From Planctomycetota bacterium (GTDB lineage Bacteria; Planctomycetota; PLA2): 34,513 nt of DNA. The translations under genes were made by a program, and so were the position numbers. Positions within the stretch are counted from its first letter, which is position 1; each line of letters starts with the position of its first letter. This document shows positions 9,107 through 19,000 of this stretch, piece after piece. The DNA lies in contig JAJFFF010000042.1 of the NCBI GenBank assembly GCA_021776785.1, positions 1 to 34,513 on the forward strand, written 5' to 3'. The notes under the pieces are model-generated. The model was not told where the DNA came from. It was given only the letters and a program-made list of their open reading frames with translations, and searched no databases.

Positions 9107-11250
9107 ACCGCACGCCGTTGCCGCAACCGCTCACGCTGCGCAAACATCTCGACGGGTGCACAGTCGACGAGTTGCGCGAGTTTCTTCGCTTCTGGGGACC
9201 GCACGAAAAGACGCGCAAGGGGCGTGGGCACCTTGTTTCCGCATTGCGACGTCTGATGGCGGACGAGAACGTCGTGTACGGCAAGGTGGAGCTGTTGTCG
9301 GAGAAAGTGCGCACCGTGTTGATGGCGCTGCTCCGCAAGACTCACTACACAGCCGATCTCGCGGCGTTGTTTCGCGGTATCGAAGGGCTCGAGATCGAAC
9401 ACTACGAGGCGGAGGCGGCCCTGACAGCACTCGCACGCCGTGGATTTGTCCGGTCGAGCCGGACGCCGGACGTCGCGGCCTTCGGACGCAGCATCTACGC
9501 CATCCCCAAGCAGATGGCGATGGTGATGCGCGGGTTGGCGGGCACCGACAACCGTTCGCTGCCGCAGCTGTTTGTGCACGCCGACTTTGAGTTGACCGCG
9601 GTGCACGCGCGCAGCGGCGACACGCTGGCGGACCTCCCGCGGTCGGTGAACGACGCGACGGCTGCGTTGACGGAACCGGTCTCGACGATTGTTGAAACCG
9701 TGCTTCACAATCACGGCGGCATCCTGACGCGCCGCGAATTTGGCGACCTGTTTGGGGCTTCGCCGCGTTGGAACACGGCGTTGTTTTCTAGCGCCCTTGC
9801 GGAAGCGGGGCTGGGCACGGTGGCGCATCTCGACCTACGCAACAAAGGTCTCGGCATCGACGACGACGCGCTGATCTTGTTCAGCGAAGCGGTCGAACGC
9901 TATGTGGCCGAGTTGCGCGAGAGGGAGTTGGAACACGATCGCGTCGTGTGCACGCACGGCACGTTTCAGTCCGACATTCGCACGACGTTTGAGATCGTGC
10001 GCGACACGACCGTCAAAGTCAGCAAAGAGGGACAGGTGTACAAGGCTGCGGTGGCCCGCATCGCCGACCAGTTGCGCATCCACGTCCCGCCGCTGCTGGA
10101 TCGCCGCGACACCGCCGACGCCGCGCTCGCCGTCCTGCGCGGGCTCCGGCTCATCGTCGTCAGCGACGGCGTGTTGGCGCCGACGGACGCCGGCGTCGCG
10201 TGGATGGAAAAAACCCTGGTCGAAAAGGTCGAGGCCAGCTATCGCGTGCTGTTAACCGACGGCGTGCGCACGTTGCGGTCCAAACATCTCCGTCGTCTGC
10301 AAGCGATTGCCGAGCAGAGCATCGGAGGCGCTGCTGAATCCAGCACGACGTTGAACGGTGAAACGCGCGACGACGCGCCCGCCGAGGCGCCCTCCGCAGA
10401 AACACGCGAAAGAACACCCGAAGGGACGCCCGCCGAGATCCCCGCAGAGACTCCTGACGAGCGCAACGGCGCCGAGGCCGGCGCCGCACCGCATTCCGCG
10501 CGCGATTGGTGGCCGGGAATGACGCTGGCGTGGCTCACCCGCAACCGTCATCTGCTGGCGATCACACGCGACGACGCCGAAACGGTGCGCGGCGCATCGC
10601 TCTCGAACACGCCCGTCGCCCTGACCGAGTTGGGGCGCGCGATTCACGAGCGGATTGTGCACGACTGGTTCCGTTTGGGGCTCGTCGATGTCGCGTTGCG
10701 CGGCGACGAGGTCGCGGGTGTCCGTTTATCGCGATTGGGCGAGCGCATTTTGGGCGAGGCCGCCGAGGAGCCGGCGTCGGATGCACGTCCCCTCATTGTG
10801 AATCCTGATTACGAGGTGCTGGTGTTGCCCGAGGGTGACGTAGACGACCTTCTGCACGATCTCGACCGCATCGCCGTGCAGGAGCGCGCCGGCGAAGTGA
10901 TGCACTATAGGCTCGACCAAAAACGCATCGAGCGCGTGTGCGTCGACGGCGATGTGACCGCCGACCTCTTGGCCTGGCTCAATCAGCACGCCCGCTCTCC
11001 GGTGCCCCAAAACGTCGTGTACTCCGTGCAGTCGTGGGGTACCGGGGTCCGCTCGGCCACGATGGAGCCGGGGATTTTGTTGCGCGCGAGCGACGAAGGT
11101 GTCATCCAAGCGGCCCAACACGACGATCGCATCCGGCCGTGGATCGCGGCGATCGTGGACGAAACGACGCTGTTTCTAAAACCGGGTGCGGATCGCCCAG
11201 AAGTCGTTCAAGCACTTCGTGCCTTGGGCGTTTATCTTCGCGAGTCATGA
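9103..11250 (+). CDS. XPB-associated protein with helicase-associated (Helicase_C_3-like) domain
   Basis: The protein has 715 aa and starts at GTG 9103, overlapping the XPB stop by four bases, so the two are translationally coupled. The N-terminal two thirds look like strings of winged-helix modules. A low-complexity Ala/Pro/Glu/Thr linker covers about 410-465. The C-terminal part (about 560-715) matches the helicase-associated domain: NPDYEVLVLPEGD, then HYRLD...PVPQNVVYSV. No Walker motifs are present, so it is not itself a helicase. Known neighbours of bacterial XPB have this fold; a role as loading or regulatory partner of XPB is inferred from this pairing. It overlaps the next gene by four bases (ATGA). 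Confidence 0.85.
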   Translation: MNRTPLPQPLTLRKHLDGCTVDELREFLRFWGPHEKTRKGRGHLVSALRRLMADENVVYGKVELLSEKVRTVLMALLRKTHYTADLAALFRGIEGLEIEHYEAEAALTALARRGFVRSSRTPDVAAFGRSIYAIPKQMAMVMRGLAGTDNRSLPQLFVHADFELTAVHARSGDTLADLPRSVNDATAALTEPVSTIVETVLHNHGGILTRREFGDLFGASPRWNTALFSSALAEAGLGTVAHLDLRNKGLGIDDDALILFSEAVERYVAELRERELEHDRVVCTHGTFQSDIRTTFEIVRDTTVKVSKEGQVYKAAVARIADQLRIHVPPLLDRRDTADAALAVLRGLRLIVVSDGVLAPTDAGVAWMEKTLVEKVEASYRVLLTDGVRTLRSKHLRRLQAIAEQSIGGAAESSTTLNGETRDDAPAEAPSAETRERTPEGTPAEIPAETPDERNGAEAGAAPHSARDWWPGMTLAWLTRNRHLLAITRDDAETVRGASLSNTPVALTELGRAIHERIVHDWFRLGLVDVALRGDEVAGVRLSRLGERILGEAAEEPASDARPLIVNPDYEVLVLPEGDVDDLLHDLDRIAVQERAGEVMHYRLDQKRIERVCVDGDVTADLLAWLNQHARSPVPQNVVYSVQSWGTGVRSATMEPGILLRASDEGVIQAAQHDDRIRPWIAAIVDETTLFLKPGADRPEVVQALRALGVYLRES

Positions 11251-12770
11251 TTGCGTTGTTCGTCACCCTCCTCTTGCAGGGGAGCGGTGTCGATGAGGCG
11301 GCGCTGGAGAGCCCTTCGCGCGCCGAACGCGAGCGCGCGCTCGCCCAACTCGCCAAGACGGCGTCGTCCGAGCAGCTCGCCGCACTCCTGGATCGCGCTG
11401 GGCCGCGGTCCGCCGCCGGGCTCATCCGGTTGCTCGCGCGCCGGTCCGACGATTTTGCGTGGCAAGCATTGCGCGGTCAGCTGCAGCATGCGGACGCGGG
11501 ACGCGCTGAAGCGGCGGCGACGGCCGTCGTTGAGCTCGCGATGCGAACGTGGCGCGAGCTTCCGGCGACGACCGGGCCAACGGGCGCGCGGTTGGACGCG
11601 GCGTGGCGACGCGCGACTCTCGCGATTCTCGGGAGCCGGCGCCATCGTCCGTCGTTGGAGTGGTCGGCGTCCTACCGCGGGCTCATCGCGGGCGGCGATC
11701 GGGTGGCGCACATTCTCAAGGCCATCGTTGCGCAGCCGGGCCAACCGGCGCGGACGCGGGCGCACGCTTTGGCGGCGTATCAAATGCTGGTGGGGGGCCG
11801 TGCCGCCGCGCCGCTATTGCGACACGCGCTTGATGATGTGGATCCCTACGTGCGCCGTACCGCCGCGGGTTTGGTTTCGTTGCGTGAGGCGGGTGCCGCG
11901 ATCGTCGCGCGATGGGAGCGATCGACGACGCCGAACTCCACGTTGGCGCTGCGCGCGGCGCAGGCGATTGCCGCGCGGGCCGATCACGAATGGGCGCGCG
12001 CGATCTTGGTAGGCGAAACCGGGAAAGCGCATCTTCGTCGCATGGTCACGCAGGAGCCGATGGTCGATACGTTGGCCGCGGCTCGCGCGTGGCACGCACT
12101 CGGAGAGGATGGACCGATCCGGGCGCGCATCAAGGCGATGGCGCTCCGCGGCAAACGCGTTCCGCAACACGCCCGGAGTGCGCTTCTCCTGCTTGAGATC
12201 GTGGGCGGTCCCACGGCGGCAGCGCCCGACGTGCGTACGCACCTGCTTGCGTTCGGGGGGCCGCTCGCCGAAGCGTATTTTGCGGCGACCGGCGCTGAGG
12301 CCTTGCGTGCCCTTCGTTCCCAGTTCCAGGTCAAAGAAAAACGCGATTCCGACGAATGGGTTCGCATCCGGTTGACCTGGCGTCTGCTGCAGCGTCACAA
12401 CGCGCGCCCGGCCGATCGCCTCGCATTCTTACGCTCGATGATCGGGTACGCCTCGACCGAGGCGCGTGGGATCGCGCTTCGGCTTCTCGCGGAGATCCCC
12501 AGCGACGACCGGCGCGCTTTTCTCAGTCACATCCGGCGCTCGCTCAGCCATCCGGCCGCGTCGGTTCGTGTGGCCGCAGCGCGTCTGCTTCCCGGGGACC
12601 CCGAGGCGCGCGTTGTCACGATCTATGCGCTCTATGACGGAGTCGTGTCCGGATCGAGACTTCGGGCGACAATCGCCGAGACTTGGCCCGAATTGGAACA
12701 GCCCGCAGGTATGATGGCCTCGCTGGGCAAGAGACGTGCGCTGGCGCGCAAAGTTCGGGCAGGGAACTGA
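11247..12770 (+). CDS. HEAT-repeat-like protein of unknown function, probably secreted
   Basis: The protein has 507 aa when started at ATG 11247, which overlaps the preceding stop by four bases. The frame is open far upstream, but that part only shadows the previous gene. The N-terminus (MIALFVTLLLQG) is a short hydrophobic segment that could be a signal peptide. The rest is Ala/Leu/Arg-rich paired helices typical of HEAT or Armadillo repeats. Blocks read like 'pairs of helices, conserved Arg and Ala': examples lie near residues 190-230 and 390-450. HEAT solenoids usually serve as protein-binding scaffolds. I cannot assign a partner. A 69-base gap follows. Confidence 0.75.
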   Translation: MIALFVTLLLQGSGVDEAALESPSRAERERALAQLAKTASSEQLAALLDRAGPRSAAGLIRLLARRSDDFAWQALRGQLQHADAGRAEAAATAVVELAMRTWRELPATTGPTGARLDAAWRRATLAILGSRRHRPSLEWSASYRGLIAGGDRVAHILKAIVAQPGQPARTRAHALAAYQMLVGGRAAAPLLRHALDDVDPYVRRTAAGLVSLREAGAAIVARWERSTTPNSTLALRAAQAIAARADHEWARAILVGETGKAHLRRMVTQEPMVDTLAAARAWHALGEDGPIRARIKAMALRGKRVPQHARSALLLLEIVGGPTAAAPDVRTHLLAFGGPLAEAYFAATGAEALRALRSQFQVKEKRDSDEWVRIRLTWRLLQRHNARPADRLAFLRSMIGYASTEARGIALRLLAEIPSDDRRAFLSHIRRSLSHPAASVRVAAARLLPGDPEARVVTIYALYDGVVSGSRLRATIAETWPELEQPAGMMASLGKRRALARKVRAGN

Positions 12771-12839
12771 CTTCGAAGCGAGGCGCGGCGCCGCGAATCG
12801 ACCCCGATTGCGCAGGACGCCGCGGAAGAGGACACACGA

Positions 12840-14720
12840 TTGATTTTTGCCTTCTGGAATGACATCACCACGGCGATGCGCGACCCGCTCGTGCTTCAGG
12901 CCACGTTGAGCGTTGCGGTGTTCATCGTGTTGCTCGTGTTGTTTCGTCGCATCCAACGGGCGGGCGCGGAGCTCGAGCGCCGGAAGCTGCTCAAGGACTA
13001 CGTGCGCGGACTCGACGAGTACCTGCGCGGCGACCACAACGAGGCGATCGAAACCCTGCATCGGGTGCTCGAAGAGGATCCGGCCAACATCGAGGCGCGC
13101 ATCGCGATCGGCGACTGCTATCGCGAGAGCGGCGACCCTGCGGAAGCAAAAAAACACCACCACGAAGTGGCGCACGTTTTCCAAAGCGAGATGCCGCGCA
13201 ACTACCTCTCGTTGGGGCTCGACGACTTGGCGCTCGGACACCACGAGCAAGCGGTCGAATCGTTCGAGAAGGCCAGCCAGGAGGAAGCGCAGCGCGCCGA
13301 TGCGCTGGCCGGGATGGCGCAAGCCTACGTCGCCGCCGGGTATCCGGTCGAAGCGGCCGAAGCGCTGCGACGTCTGTATCCCGAGGGCCCGGCCGAATCG
13401 CTCAACGCGCGCGGTCGGCGCGACGCGGCGCAACGGTTCGCCGAGGCGGGGCGCACGCAACTGGACAAGGACCAAGTCGAAGACGCCGTGCTGTTTTTCA
13501 CCGAAGCGCTCGCGTTCGATCCGCGCAACCTGCGCGCCCGCACGGGCATCGTTCGTGCGGCGCAGCAGTTGGGGGATCCCGAGCGCGCGAAAGACTTAGT
13601 CGAGAAACACCTCGCGTCGTTGCGGGACCTCGCGGCCGACGAGAGCGTCTTGTTTGAGCCCGGCGCGGCGCCCGTGCCGGCCGGTGGCGCGGATGCCGTC
13701 GAGTCGCGCGCTACCTCGGCAACCGTTCTGCTTGCGGCGGGCGACGATGGCGCCGACGGCGCCGACGCAACGTCGTATCTGCCGAGTGTCGCCGCGGATG
13801 TCGGCGGCGTCGTCGCGGCCGTGGAAAGAAAGACGGCTCGTTACGAGTGCGCGGAGTGCGGCGCGCTCCTCCGTGACTACGACGACCACTGTCCCGCGTG
13901 CGGAACGCTCGGTCGGATCCAATCGATGGAATCGATGCGCGCGGCGTACACCGCGCCGATTCGCGACTTTAAGGGCGCTGTCGACGAGGTCGAGGAGAAT
14001 GCGGCCTACGTGCAATCGTTGGCGGTGCGTGTCAGCGACGGCGACGATGCCGCGATGCAAAAACTGCAAGCGATCGGGCCGTCGTCGATTTACGAAGTGT
14101 TCGCGGTGATCGGGTCGGTCGCGAACCCGCGCCTGTTCGGCGAACGCGTTTCCGCGCTTGGCGAAGTGGCGCTGCCGGAGTTGCGTCGCTGTCACGCGGA
14201 GCGATCGGGCTCCATGCTCGGTCCGGGGCGCGCGGCCGACGACTTTCTGGCGAGCTTCGCGCTGGCGTTCGATCAAGATCCGCAGCTGCTCGGGCAGGCG
14301 GGCGACCGTGCGTTGGCGGCCGTCCTCGCGGACAGCGCACTGAAGCCGGACATCCGCGATCGCGCGCAAACGCGTTTGCAGACGCGCGGCATCGGCGCCT
14401 TGGCCGCGCTCGTCGATGCCTTGACCGCCCAAAACGATCCGGGCGCGCTACAACGCGGCGCGGTCGTCTTGGCGCAGTGGGGGCCGGGGACCGGCATCGA
14501 AATCGAGAAGAGCTACCTCGAGTCGTCGCTGTTTGGGCGCCTACTCAAGGACCGTTCCGGCGAGCGCCGTCGGCTCTGCGCCGACCTTCTCGCGGCGTCG
14601 GGTTTACCGGAGGCCGTTGACGTGCTGGACCGCGCCGTAGCCCGTGAAAAGGACGCCGGCCTGCGGAGCTACTACCTCCGAGCGAAAGAGCGCGCGGGCG
14701 CGGCCGGAGGCGACGCGTGA
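12840..14720 (+). CDS. LapB (YciM)-like membrane-anchored TPR protein with rubredoxin-type zinc knuckle and long C-terminal extension
   Basis: The protein has 626 aa. A single N-terminal membrane helix (about 19-35) is followed by TPR repeats (about 50-260). An acidic Ala/Gly-rich linker comes next, then a four-cysteine knuckle (Cys337, 340, 351, 354; C-x2-C-x10-C-x2-C). That order matches LapB, which in Enterobacteria controls LpxC turnover and lipopolysaccharide synthesis and is about 390 aa long. Here about 270 extra residues of helical, HEAT-like character follow the knuckle. The start is TTG 12840, preceded by a GGAAGAGGA purine run; ATG 12876 is the alternative. The next gene overlaps by four bases. 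The LapB relation rests on architecture only; homology search would be decisive. Confidence 0.7.
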   Translation: MIFAFWNDITTAMRDPLVLQATLSVAVFIVLLVLFRRIQRAGAELERRKLLKDYVRGLDEYLRGDHNEAIETLHRVLEEDPANIEARIAIGDCYRESGDPAEAKKHHHEVAHVFQSEMPRNYLSLGLDDLALGHHEQAVESFEKASQEEAQRADALAGMAQAYVAAGYPVEAAEALRRLYPEGPAESLNARGRRDAAQRFAEAGRTQLDKDQVEDAVLFFTEALAFDPRNLRARTGIVRAAQQLGDPERAKDLVEKHLASLRDLAADESVLFEPGAAPVPAGGADAVESRATSATVLLAAGDDGADGADATSYLPSVAADVGGVVAAVERKTARYECAECGALLRDYDDHCPACGTLGRIQSMESMRAAYTAPIRDFKGAVDEVEENAAYVQSLAVRVSDGDDAAMQKLQAIGPSSIYEVFAVIGSVANPRLFGERVSALGEVALPELRRCHAERSGSMLGPGRAADDFLASFALAFDQDPQLLGQAGDRALAAVLADSALKPDIRDRAQTRLQTRGIGALAALVDALTAQNDPGALQRGAVVLAQWGPGTGIEIEKSYLESSLFGRLLKDRSGERRRLCADLLAASGLPEAVDVLDRAVAREKDAGLRSYYLRAKERAGAAGGDA

Positions 14721-16006
14721 CCAAGCACACGAACCGCTCGCTCAAAGACCGCGTGCTCGATCGCATCCCGCTGTTTGGCACGGTGCGTCGCACGAAAGGT
14801 TGGGTCCGACGCAACAAGGGCATCGTCTACCTCGTGCTGTTTGTGATCGTGTTGTTTGTGGTCCGGCCGCTGCTCAGCATTTTGGCGGTGCTGTTCAGCT
14901 TCATGAAGCCGGTCGTCGACGCGATCTTGGGCACCGTCGTCGGCCGCGTGATCTTTTACAACGTGTTGGGCTTTTTGCTGCTGTGGATCATCTGGCGGCA
15001 GATGCGCGCGTCGATTTATCGGGCGTACGGCATGCGTGCGATGCGTCACTTCTTGGACGGCATGAATCAGATGCTGCGTTCGCGTTGGGACAACGCGATC
15101 CCGCACTTCGAAAACGTGCTCAAGAAGACGCCGCGCTGGGTCAACTTGGAAGACGCCGTTCCCGAGCACCGCGAGATCCTGGCCGACGCGCAGATCAAGA
15201 TCGCCACGTGCCACCTTCGGCAGGGCCGCGCGACCGAAGCGAAGCAGATGCTCCTTCCGCTGCGCGAGAAGGAGTTTTTGTCCGAGCACGTGCGGCGCAA
15301 CCACGCGGAGCTGCGCGCACTCGCGTACGACCTAAGCGATGGATTGGAGCCCGAGACGATCATCAAGGAACTCGAAAAGTCCGAGTCGCGCGACAAGTCC
15401 AACAAACGCGTCTTACGTGCTCTCCGGGATCGCCTGGAGAACGCGGGGGACCTTGAGGGCGCGCGCCGCGTCGGTCGGAAACTGGCGGCCGTCACGAGCG
15501 GCCCGGCCAGCGAAGAAGCCGAACGCGACTTGGCGTTGCTGGAGTTTCGCCTCGCGCATCAGGCATTGAGCGAGGGCGATCAGGGGCGCATGCGCAAGGC
15601 GCTGAAGGCGACGTCCACGAGCACGCGTTCGGCGCTCAAGTTGGGCGAGCTGGCGCTCGAAAATGGCGACATCAAAGGGGCGCTGAAAGCGTGGAGTCGC
15701 GCGCCGAGCTTGCCGGTCTTCGAGCGTTTGGAGCGCTTGCTGCGCGACGGCAAACTCGCGGGCGACAAAGAAAAAGATCTGCTGCTCAAGCACTTCCCGT
15801 ACGCGGGAACGATGCGTGTTCTTGCCAAACACTATCTGGAGCGTGAGGAATTTCGCAAGGCGCGCGTTGCATTGGATAAAGCGCTCGAAACAACCGGCGA
15901 AGACATGGAACTGCTCCGACTCTATGCGCAGTGTCTCGAAGGCGAAGGCGATAACGAAGGAGCGGCTCGTCTCTACCAACGCGCGCTTTCGCGCTCGTTG
16001 AACTGA
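14717..16006 (+). CDS. TPR protein with two N-terminal membrane helices
   Basis: The protein has 429 aa and starts at GTG 14717, overlapping the LapB-like gene by four bases. A basic N-terminus (residues 1-36) precedes two strong hydrophobic segments (about 37-62 and 75-95). The rest is helical and TPR-like, with clear repeats near 105-135 and 370-425 (for example DNEGAARLYQRAL at the end). The TPR region is predicted to be cytoplasmic if the N-terminus is inside. The gene sits nine bases before tamB and is coupled to the LapB-like gene, so it likely belongs to the same envelope unit. I do not recognise a named family. Confidence 0.75.
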   Translation: MTKHTNRSLKDRVLDRIPLFGTVRRTKGWVRRNKGIVYLVLFVIVLFVVRPLLSILAVLFSFMKPVVDAILGTVVGRVIFYNVLGFLLLWIIWRQMRASIYRAYGMRAMRHFLDGMNQMLRSRWDNAIPHFENVLKKTPRWVNLEDAVPEHREILADAQIKIATCHLRQGRATEAKQMLLPLREKEFLSEHVRRNHAELRALAYDLSDGLEPETIIKELEKSESRDKSNKRVLRALRDRLENAGDLEGARRVGRKLAAVTSGPASEEAERDLALLEFRLAHQALSEGDQGRMRKALKATSTSTRSALKLGELALENGDIKGALKAWSRAPSLPVFERLERLLRDGKLAGDKEKDLLLKHFPYAGTMRVLAKHYLEREEFRKARVALDKALETTGEDMELLRLYAQCLEGEGDNEGAARLYQRALSRSLN

Positions 16007-16015
16007 GCCGTTTTC

Positions 16016-19000
16016 GTGCGTCGCCTCGGTCGTATCTTTCTCCGGACGCTACTCGTCCTCGTTGTCGCATTGGCGGTCGCGTACTGGTTCCGCGTGGAAT
16101 TGTTCGGCGACTGGGTGCGCGAGAAGATCGCGCAAACGTTGGCGGACTCGGTGGGTGGGACGTGGCGCATCCACGCGATCGAAGGAAGTTGGACGGGCGA
16201 TTTTGCGGTCGTCGGCATGGAGCTCGTGACACCGCCGCCGGCGGGCCCGCTCGCGGCGTTTTCATGTGCACGCGCCCACGCGAGCTATTCGATCTTGGCG
16301 CTACTCGGCGACGAGCCGGTCTCCGGGATCAAGCGCGTCGATGTCTCGGGCGCGAACGTGGTCCTCGATCTCACGCGTCCGCCTGCGCCGCCGTCGTCCT
16401 CGGAAAGCGGCGACATCGGAGACGTTTGGGAGCAGATACCCGCGTCGCTTCCCGCTGTCTACATCAAGGGTAGTGTTGTCGTACGCCGCGGCGGCGCGGA
16501 GACACGGGTCGGCGCTCTGACGCTCAACGTGAACGACAAGACGCTCACGTTGGAGGCGCGCGAAATCGCGGAGCCGGAGCTTCCCCAAGTGCGCGGGCTC
16601 ACGATGCGCGTCGTGCGGGAACAAGAGCGCGCGTTCACGGTCGCGTTGCAGGAAGCGATTGCCGGAGTCCGCATCGAACGGGCGCGCGCGCGCTTCGAGA
16701 AAAACGGCGCGTTCACCGCCCAAGCACGGTTGACGGTGGCGGGCGGCACCATCGATGTCGAAACGAACGGAACGACGGTGCAGGCCGTGGCCAAAAACAT
16801 CGATCTGTCCAAGTTGGAAGGCTTACCCGAGCCTCTGGCCGGCCTCGTCGATGCCCAGGTGTCGATGGACGAGGCGTTTCGTGTGCAGGGTACCGTGAAG
16901 GCGCGCGATGTTCGGGCGCGCGACTGGACGATCGAGCGCATCGATTTGGAAGCCCTTTGGGCCAAGGACAAGTTGACGCTGGCTCGCTTGGAAGCGATCG
17001 CCGGAGACGACCGGGTGATCGCCAAAGGCGTCGCGGTCGAGCAAGAGCGTCCGTATCTGGTCGCCGCCGTCGATGAGATCGACATCTTCGTGCGTGACGC
17101 GCAACGGTTCGCGCCGCAGCTGCCGGCCCCGGTGCGCGTGGAAGTGCATGCGAGCAGCCCCGACGGTCGCAGCATCACGATCCGTCAAGCCGAGGTCGCG
17201 TCGGGCCCATCCAACGTCAAACTCGTGGGATCCGCGACGCTCCCGGCCGACCCCGCGGCGTGGCGGAAAACGATCGTGGCGCTGGAGCTGAACGGTACGG
17301 TCGTCGGACTGCGCCAATGGCACGAAACCGCGCCGCTCGTGGAAGGTCCGCTGCGCTGCACCGGATCGCTCGAAGGAATCCTCGAAGCGGCGCGCGCCCA
17401 ACTGGAAGTGTCCGGCCAAGACCTCCGGATCGAGGGGCGCGTCGTCCAAGAGTTGTTCCTGCGCGGGGACCTCGTCTGGCCCCAGGTGCGCGACCTGCAT
17501 GCGCGCCTGGTGAGTGACGCCGGAAAGATCACGCTGCAAGGACGTGCCGATCTCGACGCGCAAACGTTGCAAGACGGCAAGTACGACATCAACGTGACCG
17601 ACCTCAGCGAGCTCGCCGCGATGATTCCGGGCGCTCCGTCTCTTCGCGGTACTTTGACGGGGAACGGCGCGCTGGCATGGGACGGCGCCCGCCTGGAAGG
17701 CTCGGCGGAACTCGCCGCGACAGGTCTGTTTGTAGATAGCACAAAAATCGGCGCGTTGAACGCGCTGGCGGTTGGCGAAGGCGCTGTGTTTTCCGTGCGA
17801 GAGCTGCGGGCCGAAGGGCCGTGGGGGCAAGCGCAAGCGAAGTTTGCCTTCGACATCGAGCGTCGCACGGCCACGATCACGAGCGCGCAAGCGATCACCC
17901 AGGGCGAGACGTTTGCGTTGCGCGGTGAAGCGCAGGCAAAGTGGGACCAAGAGGGCGTTCACGTCAGCGGCTTGGACGTCTCGGGGTATGGCGGCCAGTT
18001 CGTGGGGAGCGGCGCGTGGCTGGGAAACGGACCCGGCCTGAAGCCGCTGCGTGCGGACGGTAGGGTCGAGAACGTCGCGCTGGAGCGGTTGGACGCGCGC
18101 TTTCGCGGCGCGTTGGGGGCGAGCGTCTCGATCCGCGGAACCACGGCGAAAGCGACGATCAACGTCCCGGAGCTGCGTTTTGAAGACTACGTCGGCACAT
18201 TGGCTGTGGACGTGCGCCACGACGAATCGGGGATCGTACTGCGCGAGCTCAACACGAAAATCGGCGACATCCTGACCGTGCAAGGTGTCGCGGAGTTGCC
18301 CTGGTACTGGGACGCGAAGCGATGGCAGCGTGTTGCCGGTCGTGAGCCGCGGCTCGACATCACGGGGTCGCTGCGCGATGCCAAGAAGCTGATGCCCGCC
18401 TCGATGAGCACGGTCTCAGTGGACGCGATTTCGTTCGTCATGAAAGGCGATGCGGCGAGCGTTCGCGCCGACTTAGATGTCACGAACTTCGCGCCGCACC
18501 CTGATATCGCGTGCGTGGGTGTGAGCAAAATCGCCTTGCGGGTGGGTACGGACGGTATGTTGGCCACCGTCAAGACCGCGCCGTCCGCGGCGGGTACGCT
18601 CGAAGGAGAAATTCGTTCGCCGCGCCGGGTGGACTGGATGGACCCTGACTCCTGGCGCGCCGCGTTGGAGTCGGCCCAGATTGATGGCCGGGGCGCGATG
18701 GATGTTCCCGACCTCGGCATTCTCAAACGGTTCACGCGCGAGATTCGACATTGCGCCGGGCGCGGCCACGTTTCGTTGCAAGTTTCCGGCGCGCTGCGGG
18801 AACCGGACTTTGATGGCGGCGTCACGTTGGACGGGATCGAACTCAAGATGGCCGGGGAGTTGCCGCCGTTTGAGAAGGGGCGCTTGGAAGCGACGTACAA
18901 AGATCGCAAGGTGACGATCGACGTGTTGCGCGGCGAACTCGGACACGCACCGATCGCCGTCCGCGGCACGGTGGACTTAGCGGCGGGGAGACTAGGCGGC

